Shown: piece by piece, positions 36,805 to 50,038 of the stretch
Layout of the letters: every line of letters begins with the position of its first letter
Numbering within the stretch: the first letter of the stretch is position 1
NCBI RefSeq assembly: GCF_034140825.1
Contig: NC_089036.1
Coordinates: 1,073,001-1,137,000, forward strand
Reading direction: 5' to 3'
DNA length: 64,000 bases
Origin: Oryza sativa Japonica Group
Lineage: Eukaryota; Streptophyta; Magnoliopsida; Poales; Poaceae
Position numbers and translations under genes: made by a program
Notes under the pieces: generated by a model
The model's database searches: none
The model's input: only the letters and a program-made list of their open reading frames with translations
What the model was told of the DNA's origin: nothing

Positions 36805-37339
36805 TTAGTAGTACTATCATGTATACAAGTACCATCATTATTAGGAGTAATTGGCAGCAAATCTGTGGTATTGTTAGCAGTATCATGCAAGCATCCAGGA
36901 CAGAGAGAATATTGATCATATGCTGATGATGGAATCGACAAGGTGGTAAAAATTATAGAGTAACCGACAATAATCATCTTTTTCATCTCGGGGAAACCAC
37001 AAAAAGGAGAGAGATTTTGTCAATCTCCTCGCCCAACACACAAAACCAATCCAGACATCACGTCTTCTTAACCTGAACCAGAGGACCAGACCAACTCATA
37101 GCAGCAAAAGCATCATCACACGAGCAGCAGCAGCAGAAGTTAAAACTAAACCGAAATCCCAATAGCAAAAAAAGAAAAAGAGGTAAAAACAAAAGGCAAG
37201 CGGTTCCTTTATAGCAGGCAACGCGCTCTCCATGTGACCCAGATCGGCGGCAAAACTAAAGCAATAATTCGACTTAGGAGTGATGAAGATTTAGGCGAGA
37301 TCTAAGAGGAGGGGGGGGGGAGATGGTGTTGTGAATCCA

Positions 37340-38065
37340 TCACTTGTGGCAGTCGCGGGCGATGTGTCCAGCCTCGCCGCAGTTGTAGCAGGAGCGGTCG
37401 CCTCCACCGCCGAATCGCCCGCCTCCGCCTCCACCGCCGCCGTTGTAGCAGTCCCTCGCGAGGTGGCCGGTCTCGCCGCAGTTGTAGCAGGCGCCGCCGC
37501 CGCCGCCGCCACCACCACCACCTCCACCACCACCGCTGTTGAAGCAGTCCCTAGCCATGTGGCCCATCTCGCCGCACTTGAAGCAGCCACCACCAGCGCC
37601 GCCGCCGCCGCCACCGCCTCCACCAACGCCGACACCGCCGCCGTTGAAGCAGTCCCTGGCCATGTGGCCAGACTCCCCACACTTGAAGCAGCCCCCACCG
37701 GGTCCACCACCGCCGGATCTCCTCCCCCCGCCCCAGCTACCGCCATAGCTGCGGCCGCCACCGCCAGATCCGCCCCCACCGCGCGATCCGAAGCCTCCCC
37801 CGCCACCGCCGCCGCCGCCGGCGCCGCCCTTGACGAAGGATCCGTCGGGGCCGGTGACGTCGACGGCCTTGGTGCGGCCGTCCTCGCTCTCGGAGATGGC
37901 GAACTCGACCTGCTCGCCCTCGGCGAGGGAGCGGAAGCCGTCGGCCTTGATGGAGGACTGGTGGACGAAGAGATCCTCGCTGCCGTCGTCGGGGGAGATG
38001 AAGCCGAACCCCTTGGTGTCGTTGAACCACTTCACCGTCCCCCGATGCCTCGCCGCCGCCGCCAT
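37340..38065 (-). CDS. CSP1: Cold-shock domain protein OsCSP1
   Basis: One uninterrupted minus-strand frame of 241 residues, with start [10 protein letters not shown] at 38065. The cold-shock domain occupies about 6-75, with RNP1 KGFGFI (18-23) and RNP2 DLFVHQ (31-36). Long glycine-rich linkers follow, carrying four CCHC zinc knuckles at 126-139, 161-174, 193-206 and 226-239, each of the form CX2CX4HX4C. This is the known structure of rice OsCSP1. Plant CSPs bind single-stranded nucleic acids, melt RNA structure and act in cold response and reproductive or seed development, in nucleus and cytoplasm. A TATA box lies 130 bp upstream. The linkers are encoded by GC-rich repeats that could vary in length between cultivars. 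Confidence 0.97.
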   Translation of the reverse strand: MAAAARHRGTVKWFNDTKGFGFISPDDGSEDLFVHQSSIKADGFRSLAEGEQVEFAISESEDGRTKAVDVTGPDGSFVKGGAGGGGGGGGGFGSRGGGGSGGGGRSYGGSWGGGRRSGGGGPGGGCFKCGESGHMARDCFNGGGVGVGGGGGGGGGAGGGCFKCGEMGHMARDCFNSGGGGGGGGGGGGGGACYNCGETGHLARDCYNGGGGGGGGRFGGGGDRSCYNCGEAGHIARDCHK

Positions 38066-38194
38066 GGATCGCCCGCCGAGGAGTCGAAACCCTAGCCCTC
38101 GCCTCTCCCTGATCTGATTAGGGTTTGATTGATTTTTTTTTCCCCTCGTCTCGCTACGCGTGTGCCCGATCTTATCTGTTTCCTTGGGAGACTC

Positions 38195-38203
38195 TATTTA
38201 TAG
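38195..38203 (-). promoter_or_regulatory. TATA box of OsCSP1
   Basis: Minus-strand TATAAATAG lies about 130 bp upstream of the OsCSP1 start codon, consistent with a short leader. Confidence 0.7.
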
Positions 38204-40736
38204 GCGGCGGCGTGGTATACGAGGAACTCGAGCCGAGAGGGGGGGGAGACGACTCGCGGGATGGGGGTTGATCGGACGGCCGTGATCGCGCGACCGGGAT
38301 CTGGACGGTCGTGGGGGAGTGGGCCTTGGTTCGGACACCGACGCGTGGGCCCGTGACTCGCACGTGTGGGCTGACGGCCCAGCTGTCAGTGGGGATGGGC
38401 CCCGCGCGAGGGTGGCAGTCTGACGGGTGGGGCCATGGAGAGGGTGGTGGTGGGATTGGATGCGGTGGCTACGCGCGTCAATGCTCGCGGGTTGGGCCGT
38501 GATTTTTGTGATTCATTGCGTGCGTGATTATGTGCGTACGCTCGTGTGTTGCGTCAGCGTGTACCACCACGTAACAGAGTTTCATGCCTACTACTCCAGT
38601 TTAGAGGTGCAATGGATACAATACCGGTTACCGCTGGGTTTTCTTACCCCGTATCATCTCCAACCATACCTATTCGAAACAGTATCCTCCCACATAGTCA
38701 CTGATATATGGATCCGTGAACGGTGAGGCTCACATGTCAATTACCATGTCCTTCTGACTCCATGTTAGAAAATCGCAATCCCACCTATCCGTAGGTACAA
38801 GATTCTCTCTATACTGTATATGTGCGGGCAATAACTACCCGTTGCAGGTCGGACTCAGGTTTAACCAAGGTCTTAGGCTAACTCAATGCATGTTGAGCCA
38901 AGACATGTCTTTTTACATTTGTGAAAATGCATGGTTTATATGGGGTTTTAGGCCTAGGTCCGACCCATGGCCTAAGTGGCTCATGACCTAGGTCTGTCAT
39001 TGACCTGCCGGGTACCGATACACGTGACACTTTGAGCACTTGCAATTTACACTATAGTCAAATGATTAGCAATCATCCATTAACATCATAATGTCAGGTA
39101 TACAATGATTTTAACATCAAAGTTAGCAAATAAACAGACCAAACAACTACATTCCAAAATCAAGAAATTAAATGATAATGCCATACAACAGACTAGGGAA
39201 GAGGTTGAGAGGTTAAAGGAGTTTTATCGAATGTCCCCGAAGAGACAGGTTAAAGGAGTTGGGAGTAGCTATATTTATGGCGCCATATTTTTCACCAAAA
39301 AATAGTCGGCATGTATTTATATTGTAAGTTTCTAAAATATATATGTAATTTTAGTGCATTTACAATGTAAATCTCGAAATTACATATGTAATTTTAGTGT
39401 ATTTATAATGTAAGTACCAAAATTACATATGTAAGTTTCTAAATTACACATGTGTAATTACTGTGTAAATAGACTAATTGCATTCTTTGATGACCAACAC
39501 GTGTCACGCAAAGCAAAAAGGAGTCACCAACTTAGGAGCAAGTTGTTCGATTAGCTTATCAGATGTACTTTACATGAATCGTGAAGAAAATTAGATGGTA
39601 GATCGACAAACTGACTGTATTTAGCCTAGAAATATGTCGACATAATTTTAGCAAAGCCGAAGGAGTTTTATGCTACAGATGATAACTATTGGCAGTTTTT
39701 CTATGCATACGGTTTTTTTAACCATGGATTAGTGGGTGTGGATGGCTAAAGAATAAACCCGTAGAGTATATCCAATACTCCTCATTACTATACCATATGG
39801 ATATAACAATTTTTTCTCACTAGTAAAAAACTGTTGGGTACTTGGGTCTCCAAACGCGGACCCTCGTCGCCGTATCTACTCCAGACAATGCTTATACAAG
39901 CTTTTAAGAAGATGTTTTCACCTTGATATTTATGTTTTCAAGTCCTTAAATTTCCTTTGCCTGGTGATTTTGACTTGTCTCGTCACAAAGCAAAAGAGCA
40001 GCAAAAATGGAATATGTTTTCAAGCCCTTAAATTTCTTTCTCGTGATTTAAACTTGTTTCGTCACAAAGCGAAAGAGCAGCAAACATGGAAAATATATCG
40101 CCTCAAAGGCACAAAAACACTCTTAAAGACCATCAGCCTAAACCTTGAACTTTTCTCACATCGATACCATAGAAGTTTACAGTTAACACCCAGTTCATCA
40201 CAGAATTGAGAGGCAATGAACACAGCTGTTGCAACTTGCAAGAGACGGTTGGTATACAATCATCCAGACATCCAGTACAGACCATGCAGTGTATTTCTAC
40301 GGATATTTTGAGCACAGCTTCAGGCATCTACAAACATCTCACAGCCAGTGACACAAAAGCAGTTCTTCATTGTGGGTGTCACTGCAGAATCTGGAAAAGG
40401 AAGAATCTCACACGGCGAGTCGTTTTCCAATTTCGGATAAGCAGCGAAGGCAACATTTAACGTTACTTTCCCCGCCAAAAAAAAAAAAAACATTTAACGT
40501 TACTTGTAACCAAGCACCGTGACAGCGTATAGCTTGCTTGTCCAGGGGTGAATGCCCACACCAGCAAGCAAAAGATGGGCGACAAGAATTCCTGCAGCGG
40601 AAGCAGCTTTTCATCACAGCTCAGCACCTGTGATCTCTGTGGCTACCGGCCAAGGCCATGGTCCATGGCTGCCTCATGATTGCCAAACATTAGGCTGATT
40701 AGGGTTCATGATTAAGTCCCTAATGATGGCCTTTAA
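38204..40736. other. Intergenic region OsCSP1 promoter to METTL16-like 3' end
   Basis: The OsCSP1 promoter is GC-rich to about 38500. Bases 39305-39480 hold AT-rich imperfect tandem units of about 55 bp built on AATTACATATGTAA-like motifs. Bases 39960-40110 contain a repeated CGTCACAAAGCAAAAGAGCA block. No gene is supported. Confidence 0.5.
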
Positions 40737-43700
40737 CTACCGTGCCTTGCTGAGGAATTCCATCTTTAATGTGTCCTCTAGTTGTGAGAATGTCGATGAG
40801 AAGATACCTGAAAACAAAAGAACAGTACTTTTTTGTCATTGTCACCGAGATAAAAGAAAAACTCTAATTTTGTGCATGTACTAGTAAGCCAGAGGAGCTA
40901 TCATGCAATTGGTACAAGTATCATACATGCAGAAGTTCTGTTTGGTTCACATCCAGTTGCAACCACTATTGGTTATACATAATACAATTGGAATTTGAGG
41001 GAATGAGCTAAATGCTCATGCTGCACATGTATAGACTAGAGATGAACAGAGCAATTATATAACCTAACCAGGTTTGAAATATGACAAGCAATCTCTATTT
41101 AACAGAAAGATCAGCTAGAGATTCTTGTCTGCTTGTCCTACTATCTATAGAGCTTGATTTACTTCCCTCTACAACCTGAATAATTGTATCCTCAATTGCA
41201 AGGACGGTCAGTCGACAGTCAATAACAAAAGCAGCAGCTTCAATGCCAACATGCCATATGATCCGTATCTACAGGCTCTGCCTCCTGCAAACTTACCAGC
41301 CAAACTCTCTCAATGCGTCAATGGTCCCTAGCGTTCAAGTGTCATTTAGGAGTATGTCTCCATCGTGGAATTAGCACTAGCAGCTGTCTAGAGCCAGTGA
41401 CAATTCATATGCTAGAGCCAGCTAGGCATCAGTACTACTGTCACCCTTCTTTTACTGGATAGACAACCAAGACAATTCTCAGGACCGTTTCATGACTATA
41501 GGACCAACACAGCTTGGCAGAGGAGGGCATGAACAGGATTCTCCATCTCGTGCTGTACAATGTACATTTGACACCATTTGGTGGATCAAAATTTTCTACT
41601 CGATCAACAGATTTCATTATGATTGAGCGTTTATGCACTGTAAAACAACCTCACATCTACAAAAGCAAGTGCCAATCATCCTGAATAGCAAGAGTTAGTA
41701 CAGATAACGAATCAAGTTTCAGCTCCCCATCTTGCCCTTTTAGTGTTTTATGCATCCTATAGAATTAAAAGGACACAAATAGCCGATGATACAGACATCA
41801 GGGGATTTATACATGCTTGAATCTGGAATGGAGTTATATGGCAATAGGGGAAGATAAAAGAGGTTATCACTGCAGGGGTTGGAACAAGGAACTGCATAAA
41901 CATGCTGCAGCAGTGGCAGGAGAGGTTTCCTGCAGATGCACGAATTCAAGTGATTTCAGGCTACTCTTGTGTTTAAGACTCGATGCCATCCTTTCTGACT
42001 TCACAAACTGGTTGGTACGTTATCCAAATCTCTAGGTTAACGTGGAAGTCAGCTCTTTCCACGCATGCCAGCCAGCTGCATGCTAAATAACTTGAGGGTG
42101 GACATTTGTATTTTCTGAATGGCCACAGACCATCTGGTTGGTGCCCATGATTAAGCGCCAGATGCTGTATTCGTTAAAAATCATCACCCTTAAAGATTCA
42201 CTCATCACCACTTAACCTGAATGCTCTCCTGAAGATGGCTATTTCAAAGGCATTGTGTCTGCTGAATCACATGGAATTCGGCACCTATATACTAGACAAC
42301 ATAAATCTGGCTACCTCTGGAAATTTCTTCACCAGTAAGCTGACCAATGGAGTAACCTTATGTCAGTTCATACTGAAATTTGCCCCTGCTACCATAAGGA
42401 ACGGACAAAATCTTACAACTCCTCTCCAAATCTCTGTCCGTTGGTAACAAGGCTAGGCTGAGGCATACACTCGAAGTCTGATTAAGATGCAAAATAGGTT
42501 TCTGGAACACAAATTAACACATGATGCCAGAAGAAGATGGGTTTGATGGGTGACAGAAAGCTTTGGGGCATGGACAGCAGTGAGCCAATGATAGCTTCAG
42601 GGTGCCAATGCCAACGGTAGTTGAGGGAGGGTGGTAGCCAGGCACCAGTGCACCACGACCGTGGCTGGACAGTGGCTACAGGCATACAGTAAAATCAAGT
42701 ACACTGTTGGCATATCTGACAAGATAAAAGAAGAGTAGATCAAATGAAGGTGATGGTAGCTGGAGAATTGATGTTGCTGGCAAGAGGGTGATCACTCTGG
42801 TTGCATTGGGTGGGAAAGATAGCTGGAAGAACAATAGTGAGAGGGAACGACCAAGCCCCCAGAGGATGGATTGCTGCCATGTCACATTCATGATTTAATA
42901 GCTCAATAGTTCCCATTTTTTAGTTTTTTTATACACACAGATGAAGCATCCGTGACTGTCAGTTTCACATGGAAATAAATAATGGCCAGGCCAGAGGCAA
43001 AGTGGGATGCCATTAGACTCAATAAAATAGCTCGGAACTCAAATCAACAACAATGGTATATGCACTCAATTGAAATATAACATACAGTGAAATTTACACA
43101 AAACTACAAGATCAAGAAAATGGCATGTTATGCATTGATGAAAACCAACAAAGGTGTATCTGCATGTTTGGACAATAAATGTGATATCATTCACATGAAG
43201 AACAACGATTACCTGACAGTGCTTTGTTCAATAATGAACCTCTGACTAGGAGTGTGCCTGGCATTTGTTCAAACACCTATATGGAAAAAATACAATGATT
43301 TTTTTTTTGAAATATACACAGAAACAACTGACAAGTTCATAGGAAAAAAACATAACTAGGTAACTGATGAACATAATATACTTCAATTTATCCTAAGCAT
43401 ACCGAAATACGGAAGGATGTTCCAGTAACACCACTATGAAGCTTTGTAGAGTTGCCTTCTACAGAACCAGATTCATCGTGCAACATTGCAGCCTGAGCCT
43501 GCTCATCTGATAAGGTAACCTGAAAGAAGAGTATTTCATACAATTCTTGGAGATCGATACACTATAGAATTTGTACAACAACAAAAAGGTCTGTGTACTG
43601 GTGTAATTTGACAGAAGGAATATGCGGCAGATTAATAAGGAATCTTACATCAATAGAAAATAATGAAGAATCAGTTTTACACGATAGATTAGAAGCATGG

Positions 43701-45764
43701 AAAAAGCTCTCAGCTGACTTCAGCACTTGAAATGCACCATATTCACGTCGAAGGCCCTGAAAGCCATTATGTAAATGAGATATTGAAGCGAAGAAGCTTG
43801 AGAAGGTGCAATAGTAGTGGAAACTCAGTATCAATAACTCACAGATAAATATAAGTTGGCTGATTAGCTCTTTATTAATAAGAGGAAAGGGCGCAGGTAT
43901 TGTCCAAGAACATACAAACATAATGGTAGATAAGATTCGAGTTGGATTTCTTTTTCTTTTGGTTGCTAAAGAAAAATAGCTGTGCAATTTATGGAGGTAA
44001 ATGATAATATGAATCAAAGGGACAAAAGGTGACGTGATACTAACTTGAAGCATAAAAGAATAGTTGGCTTTTCCAGGTGTACTGGATCTAATGACCATTT
44101 TCCTTGGAGCAATGAATGACCATGCAAGGCCCCATCTAGCTGTTTGACCTTGCACGAATTCAGTAGTTTTCACAACTGACACCCCAGCTTCACGAACTTT
44201 TGAAACCAATATTTTTAGATTTGCTTTTCTGCCAACCATCGAAGTAAACCACCTAAAACAATAAAAGGAACAATGAGCCCAGAGACAATTAAAAGGCTAT
44301 TATCATGTTAGGTTAGTATTTGAATCACCTGAAAGAGTTCTTAAGGGAAACACTGTCTTCAATTATACGAGTTATAAATGCCTGTTCACCACCAGGACAA
44401 ACCATCTCTTCAGCAGTTCCACCGCATGAAGTTTTTGGATTAAGACCAGCTTCCTCTATACTTTCAAAGAAAGGAGGATTGCACATACAGAAGTCAAAGC
44501 TCTCACTATCCTTCACAACGCCAAGAAGGATAGATGGTTTCGACCTCAGTACACCATCCACTGGCTTCGAAGTGTTCTCCCTGGCTGCTTCACCATCAAC
44601 TGCTTCAGATTCAGAAGAACAGGACATTTTGTTTGCATTTCTAATCTCAACCAGAGCTGCTAGCTGTGGATTGCTCTCCACATTCTTTTTAGCCCATTCA
44701 AGGGCAACATCAGTGACATCTACAAACACAGGGGTAATCCGATTAAAAGAGAAATGCAAATAAAAGTTCAACTAACATAAGAAACTCTAATTGATGCTTT
44801 GCAAAACTTATATTGTACATGATCTAAAGCATACCAGATCCAACAAAGCTCCAGCCTAGTAAAGAAGCCCCAAGCAGAGGGTAGATGCAATTGGCACCTG
44901 TGCCTATGTCAAAGCCCCTTACAGTCTTGTTTGAACTGGATATTGGTGGTATGAGGTCTGATGAGAGAAGATCCTCAATCCAGTGGATGTAATTGGATCT
45001 GTTTGGCACAGTAGGGCACAGCTGTCCATCCGGAATCCACCTGACGGTAGTTAGCGACAAATGTCATGTTCATATATTAGATTAAATAAGATATTGATCA
45101 CAAACCATATGCATGACACTTAGCCAATAACATATTGAGCACTAGTAAATATTTTGCATGACAAACGAACATCACGATTCTCTCTCTTCAAATAAACATG
45201 GCAGCTAAAACTTCTTCAGAGAGGCCATTTGAATTTTGAACTGTTAGTGCAACAATAGTACCATTTCTGATATAGTAGCATCATCAGAAAAACTACTGAA
45301 GTTACTTAGAACAATCAAATTCCCTCAAGCTCACTCCTGATAGTAGCAACTAGCATCAACAGTTCATAGAATGACAAATGAGACGCAACAGCTTGAGCTC
45401 GATGCTGCGGATGGCTGAATTGAGTGGTACCCTAGTGATTCTTCAGCAGAGCAATACCGGGATGCACTAGAAGCACAGACGGATTAGGGTTCAGGGAAGT
45501 GAGCCCAGAGAGTGTAATTAGTACCAACCAGTTGACGCCGTGGTCGTGGAGGAGGAGGACGCGCGTGAGCTCGCGGGTGGCGGCGAAGTCGGTGAAGTCG
45601 ATGGAGGCGCGGCCTCCCCGGGAGACGGAGACGAAGGGGGCGAAGGACGGGTAGAGCGACGCCAGCGACGCGAAGTCCGGCGCCGCGGCGGCGTAGCGGT
45701 TGCGCGGGTGGATCGCCGGCGCCTCCGAGCCGTCCCGCCGCCGCCGCTTCCTCCCACCCCCCAT
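40737..45764 (-). CDS. FIO1: METTL16/FIONA1-type RNA m6A methyltransferase
   Basis: Eight minus-strand exons, 45764-45529, 45040-44835, 44719-44329, 44252-44045, 43756-43649, 43519-43403, 43276-43213 and 40807-40737, give 466 residues. A basic start [12 protein letters not shown] suits nuclear import. The Methyltransf_10 domain shows [15 protein letters not shown], the SAM site FDIGTGAN (122-129) and the catalytic NPPF at 228-231. The later motif WSFIAP follows near 311. Human METTL16 and Arabidopsis FIONA1 methylate U6 snRNA at A43 and affect splicing. FIONA1 also influences flowering and the clock. The vertebrate-specific C-terminal domain is absent here. The last intron is 2.4 kb, far longer than the rest, and the final exon codes only 23 residues, so the C terminus is the least certain part. 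Confidence 0.9.
40808..43212 (-). other. 2.4 kb last intron of the METTL16-like gene
   Basis: This long intron holds no recognisable coding sequence or clear transposon ends that I can support. Short open frames near 41817 and 42235 have no family resemblance. An independent gene on either strand is not excluded. Confidence 0.5.
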
Positions 45765-46372
45765 GACGTGGATGGACCAACGGCGGCAGAGCTCGAGCAG
45801 AGATCGCCGGAGCCCCGAAGCGCCGCGGGGGAAGCGACGGCGAGCGGCGCGGCGGCGCAGGTCGGGTAGAAAAGCTCGGGGTTTTCTCCGGCCCAATCCT
45901 TCGTTTAGATCTTTACATGGGCCTCGAGTCCCTATCACGGCCCATCCACAATTCATCTTTGTCAAATGCAGACATATGTTTGGCAGGGCTTCAGTTCCAG
46001 CTTCATCTATCTCGAAACTGAAGTTCAACCAAATGGTTTGGAGTAGATTAAGTGGTATGAAAAACTATACTAAGAAGGTGAAGCGGTGTTCAGCTCCACA
46101 ACTCCGCTTTAAACTCAACTCCAGGAGTTGGAAGTCCTGCTAAATAGACCATAGCATAGTGTTTTTGAAATTCACTGAGAAAACAAGAGTATGAAGACAT
46201 GGTTTGTGTTTTCATCCTACAATGTGATACAGGTAAAAATGAAAAAGATGTCAGTGTCATTTATCATTAAGCAAAATTTATAAACCACCAAGTTTAGGGT
46301 ATCTGTCATGCAAACCACAAATATTGTGGTTTTCTTTAAGAAACCTTAGATTTTGAGTAAAACCACTTAGGG

Positions 46373-46610
46373 TGTGTTTGAGGAGAAGGGGATTGAGGAG
46401 ATTGGGAAGATACGCAAAACGAGGTGAGCTATTAGCTCATGATTAATTGAGTATTAACTATTTTAAATTTCAAAAATAGATTAATATGATTTTTTTAAAG
46501 CAACTTTCCTATAGAATTTTTTTGCAAAAAACGCACCGTTTAATAGTTTGGGAAACGTGCGCGCGGAAAACGAAATAAACAAACTCACTCTCTCTCACCC
46601 TCTCGAATGC
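46373..46610. mobile_element. MITE-like element, about 240 bp
   Basis: The left part GGGTGTGTTTGAGGAGAAGG and an interior with AAAAAACGCACCGTTTAA and GAAACGTGCGCG resemble a frequent rice element. A shortened relative is at 23970-24060. The ends are imprecise and the superfamily is not assigned. Confidence 0.45.
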
Positions 46611-46617
46611 TGCCTAA

Positions 46618-46875
46618 GGAAATGTTTGGTTGATGCCTAACCTTGCCATAACTAAGTTTAGGCTAGTTGTGGCATGGTGGCATAAATGTGGCTTAGAAAT
46701 AGTTGGCCACAAGTGTGTCATGCTTAGCTCTAAATTTGAGAGCATGACATGTGGGTCCCAAAGTTAAGAAAGTGTGGTATAACACAATTGCGGCAGCGAA
46801 CCAAACACATGCCTAAAAAACTGTGGCATGGCTAAAGTGTGGCGTGGCAAAGTGTGACAACCAACCAAACAGCCC
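46618..46875. mobile_element. Tourist-like MITE, 258 bp
   Basis: The ends GGAAATGTTTGGTTG and CAACCAAACAGCCC are inverted repeats flanked by TAA (46615-46617 and 46876-46878). It is the same family as 34788-35047. Confidence 0.8.
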
Positions 46876-48573
46876 TAAATGTTTCGTGAAACTTTGTGTA
46901 GGCTTACATTGTTCATTTAACCAAATTTATGAACAGCAATTGTGTTAAAAAAAAGGTAGTATGAGATATTTTTTTTAGGTACATATACACTTCAACCATA
47001 TTTTCAATCAACATCGAGTATTATCAACAGTATGGAGGTACGTGTGTATATGTAATCGACTGTTTTATATCTTTTTTAAGTGGAAGCGGCAAGAGTATTG
47101 CCGAATATATTAGAAAGATAGTGTGTGACCCTGTTTATAAGGAAAACCGGGCCAAATAACATACAACTGCGCGTTTTGCTAAAGTGAAACCGGCAAAAAT
47201 TTTACACAGAAGACACAAAAGCCTAAGGCAAACACAACTACAAACCGCATAAGGCCGTGGGAAGAGTAAGATCCTAAGGCGAAGCCGGAGATGAACAACG
47301 ACATAAGCCGCTGTCGACGCCCGACCTAAACAGTTGGACTGTTTTATATCATTATTAGCGGGGGATTGTATTAAGTTTTTCAATAATCCAGCGCAAGGAT
47401 AAGATAGAATATAAGATGACAAGGTTGTATTTGAACTTTGTATTGGAATATGTTTATTAAAACATTTTGCCCAAAATATAATACGGATGTCTTAATAAAA
47501 CCGGTTTTGGGAAATTTAATATTTATCATGTTGAGCAATTGGAGGGTTTCAAGATCATTTTTTGCAATGGTGAGATTTCCTTCACCAACTATTTTTTGTT
47601 ATTAAAAGGGAAATGAAGTCATCTTGTATTTATGTAACACAACAAACTCTCCACATCTTCTTATAATTTTCTCCTCTGTGTTTAGATCCTGAAATGAATT
47701 GGAGATCAGGTTTTAGGCGCCACAGCCAGGTGCATGGAGATTGGAGACAAGACGAAACGGCACTTGCCTGCAAAAAGTAGTGGATACTGTCTTTCTACTT
47801 CTCCGTTCTTCCAATGATGAATTGGTGATTGGCCTTTTCAAGGTAGTTGCAGCAAGTATCTATCTATATATCCTGAAGATGACAATTGGAATCGATGTTC
47901 AGTGCGTCGTCACCACCACTTGTCATGCTTTCAGAACGTCAACGACACACAACCTCTCGTTTTTTCCTTTTTGTGAAGTAATTTTGGCGAATACGAGCAC
48001 CATGAGAACAGAATTTCGCACAACTTGGAAAGCTGTTCTTCAATTTTTGCGATTCCTAACGCAACCGCGTGTGGAAAGAGAGAAGGAAACTAAAGTGAGA
48101 TCGATCGAATCAAGCATCTCCTGCGTACAGTAGCTGCCAGCCATGATCACTTGTGGCAGCCATACTTGAGGCATCTCGATCGTTTTCAGGACGTCTCTGG
48201 CTTGACAGCTGAGTTGAGATTATTCAGGTTGATCTTTTTGCTTGGTTCAGATTTCAGATCCGTCAGACTTTTCAATTCTGTTTTCCTACTCGTTTTACAG
48301 GTTCTGAAATTGCCAAATGCCGACCAAACGAACTCAACACAAGACGTGATTCTGTTGGTATTGGGAGGAGATAGGAAGGAAAAACCTGTCCTGCAAATGC
48401 AAAAATGCAATATGCCATATTGCCTTCCAATGAGAGTATGTCAGCATTCAAGCAAACAGCCAAACACAGATTATAGTTCGTCCCATAGAGGCTGGATGTG
48501 GAACGTTAGCCAAAAACTGGATTTGTAATCCTAATTTTAATTCATTTTAGGCGTTCCTTTTCAAATTTTTTAA

Positions 48574-48700
48574 GGCTGTGTTTAGTTCCTTCTAAAATTA
48601 GAAGTTTGGGTTGAAATTGGTACGATGTAACTGAAAATTTGCGTGTGTATGTCAGGTTGATGTGATGGAAAAAGTTGGAAGTTTGGATCTAAACACAGCC
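48574..48700. mobile_element. Small Tourist-like MITE, 127 bp
   Basis: The ends GGCTGTGTTTAG and CTAAACACAGCC are perfect 12 bp inverted repeats flanked by TAA (48571-48573 and 48701-48703). The element at 52563-52706 is a relative. Confidence 0.82.
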
Positions 48701-49009
48701 TAAGTTTCGGCTTTTTAACCAAATATCAATATACTAAACGCCTACCGTAAAACTACTTTTTCGTAACATCGTTTTTATTCTATGGCTTATAACTCGAAGC
48801 CTATCAATGTGACTAGTACTATTTTATTACTTAATGAAACGTCTATACATTATATATATCAAAATGTTATAAAACCGTAAAAAAGCCATGATATCAAACT
48901 GACAAAATAATACTCTATCCATCCTAAAATATAAGGAATTTTATGTGGATGTGACGTATCTTATACTTTGGGTGAGAGGAAGAGGTACTAATACCACTAT
49001 TATATTGTA

Positions 49010-49264
49010 CTCCCTCCATACTCGTAAAAGAAATCGTTTAGGACAGCGACACGGTTTCCAAAACACAACTTTGACTTCTTATTTCTATAAAAGTATTTAT
49101 TGAAAAGTGATATATGTATACTTTTATAAAATTATTTTTCAAGACAAATCTATATATATAATTTTTATATTTTCAAACTCAACAACTTAAAAGTTATTTA
49201 TGATTTATATTCCTAAGATTTGATTTAAGCATTGTCCTAAACTACTTTCTTTATAAGTATGGAG
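49010..49264. mobile_element. Stowaway-like MITE, about 255 bp
   Basis: The ends CTCCCTCCATACT and AGTATGGAG are inverted repeats, with TA on both sides. The right end lacks the outer few bases. The interior is AT-rich. Confidence 0.72.
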
Positions 49265-49858
49265 TAATATGTATTGGTAACAGTACAGTATATACAGCAG
49301 TAGTAGTAGAATATACTGTACTGTAGGGGGAGGTTTGGGCCGGCAGAGGAATGGGCCAGTCGCACATGCCGTCTGCGTGCGCTTCCCGCGACCTAGAATA
49401 TCGCCCACTCGCTCAACCGCATATCCCTTCCTAATAACCTCTCCGATCCGTAAACCTCGCCCATGCGCCACGTCCCCCCTAGTGTCCTACCTCCCGGACC
49501 ACCCGGTCTTGGTAGACCACGTCCACCTCCCCAACTAAAATATCCTCCCTAACCCAACCACCCCACGGTAACCCACGTACTTAACGCGAGTTACCCCCCG
49601 CAAAGATCCAACCGCCTCTCGCACCGCCCGCCTGTCCACCCACGCCTACTGACGAACCCGGCCCACCTCTCCGGGCCCCACCATGTCGTCACCACGCAGG
49701 CCAAAATCGGGGAGAGCGTGTCGTGGTCCCACCTGTCATTGGCTTCGTGGGTGGGAGCGGGTCACGTGCATCTCGACATGACTCGAGGAGGTAACCATGG
49801 TTATGGTAACCCCACCGCCTTGACACCCGTGGTTAGGGGTGGGGGCGCGCGATGCCGC

Positions 49859-49917
49859 CACGTGTGACGATCGGACGGCTGCGGAGGGCATCGGGGTTGG
49901 GCGACCCGCCTATTTAA
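49859..49917 (+). promoter_or_regulatory. G-box and TATA-like box of OsCYP2
   Basis: CACGTG at 49859-49864, in the ABRE-like context CCACGTGTG, precedes TATTTAA at 49911-49917, about 120 bp upstream of the start codon. The G-box would fit stress-responsive expression of this cyclophilin. Function is inferred. Confidence 0.6.
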
Positions 49918-50038
49918 CCGCGGGGGCCTCGTCTTCCTCAGGCCACGCAGCGATCTGAAGTGAAACAGCAAAAAAAATCAAACAAAAAGAAAAAATATTC
50001 CCCATCTGTGAAATTCGCAAAACCCTAGCGCGGCGGCG

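Larger units (their letters stand above)
45765..49860. other. Intergenic region METTL16-like promoter to OsCYP2 promoter
   Basis: GC-rich leader sequence up to about 45900 is followed by AT-rich DNA with four MITE-like elements. Open frames at 47741-48133 and 48151-48528 lack any recognisable domain. Bases 49320-49860 are GC-rich and probably OsCYP2 promoter. Confidence 0.55.

Noticed and set aside
37331-38095. Plus-strand open frame of 254 codons, Ala/Val-rich
   Set aside because: It is the complement of the OsCSP1 glycine-rich coding sequence.
47120-47400. Possible LINE or pseudogene fragment
   Set aside because: Composition differs from the flanks, but I could see no poly-A tail, target duplication or protein match.
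47741-48528. Two successive plus-strand frames of 130 and 125 codons
   Set aside because: No similarity to any family I know, no clear promoter or splice pattern, and MITEs close by. Chance frames are likelier.
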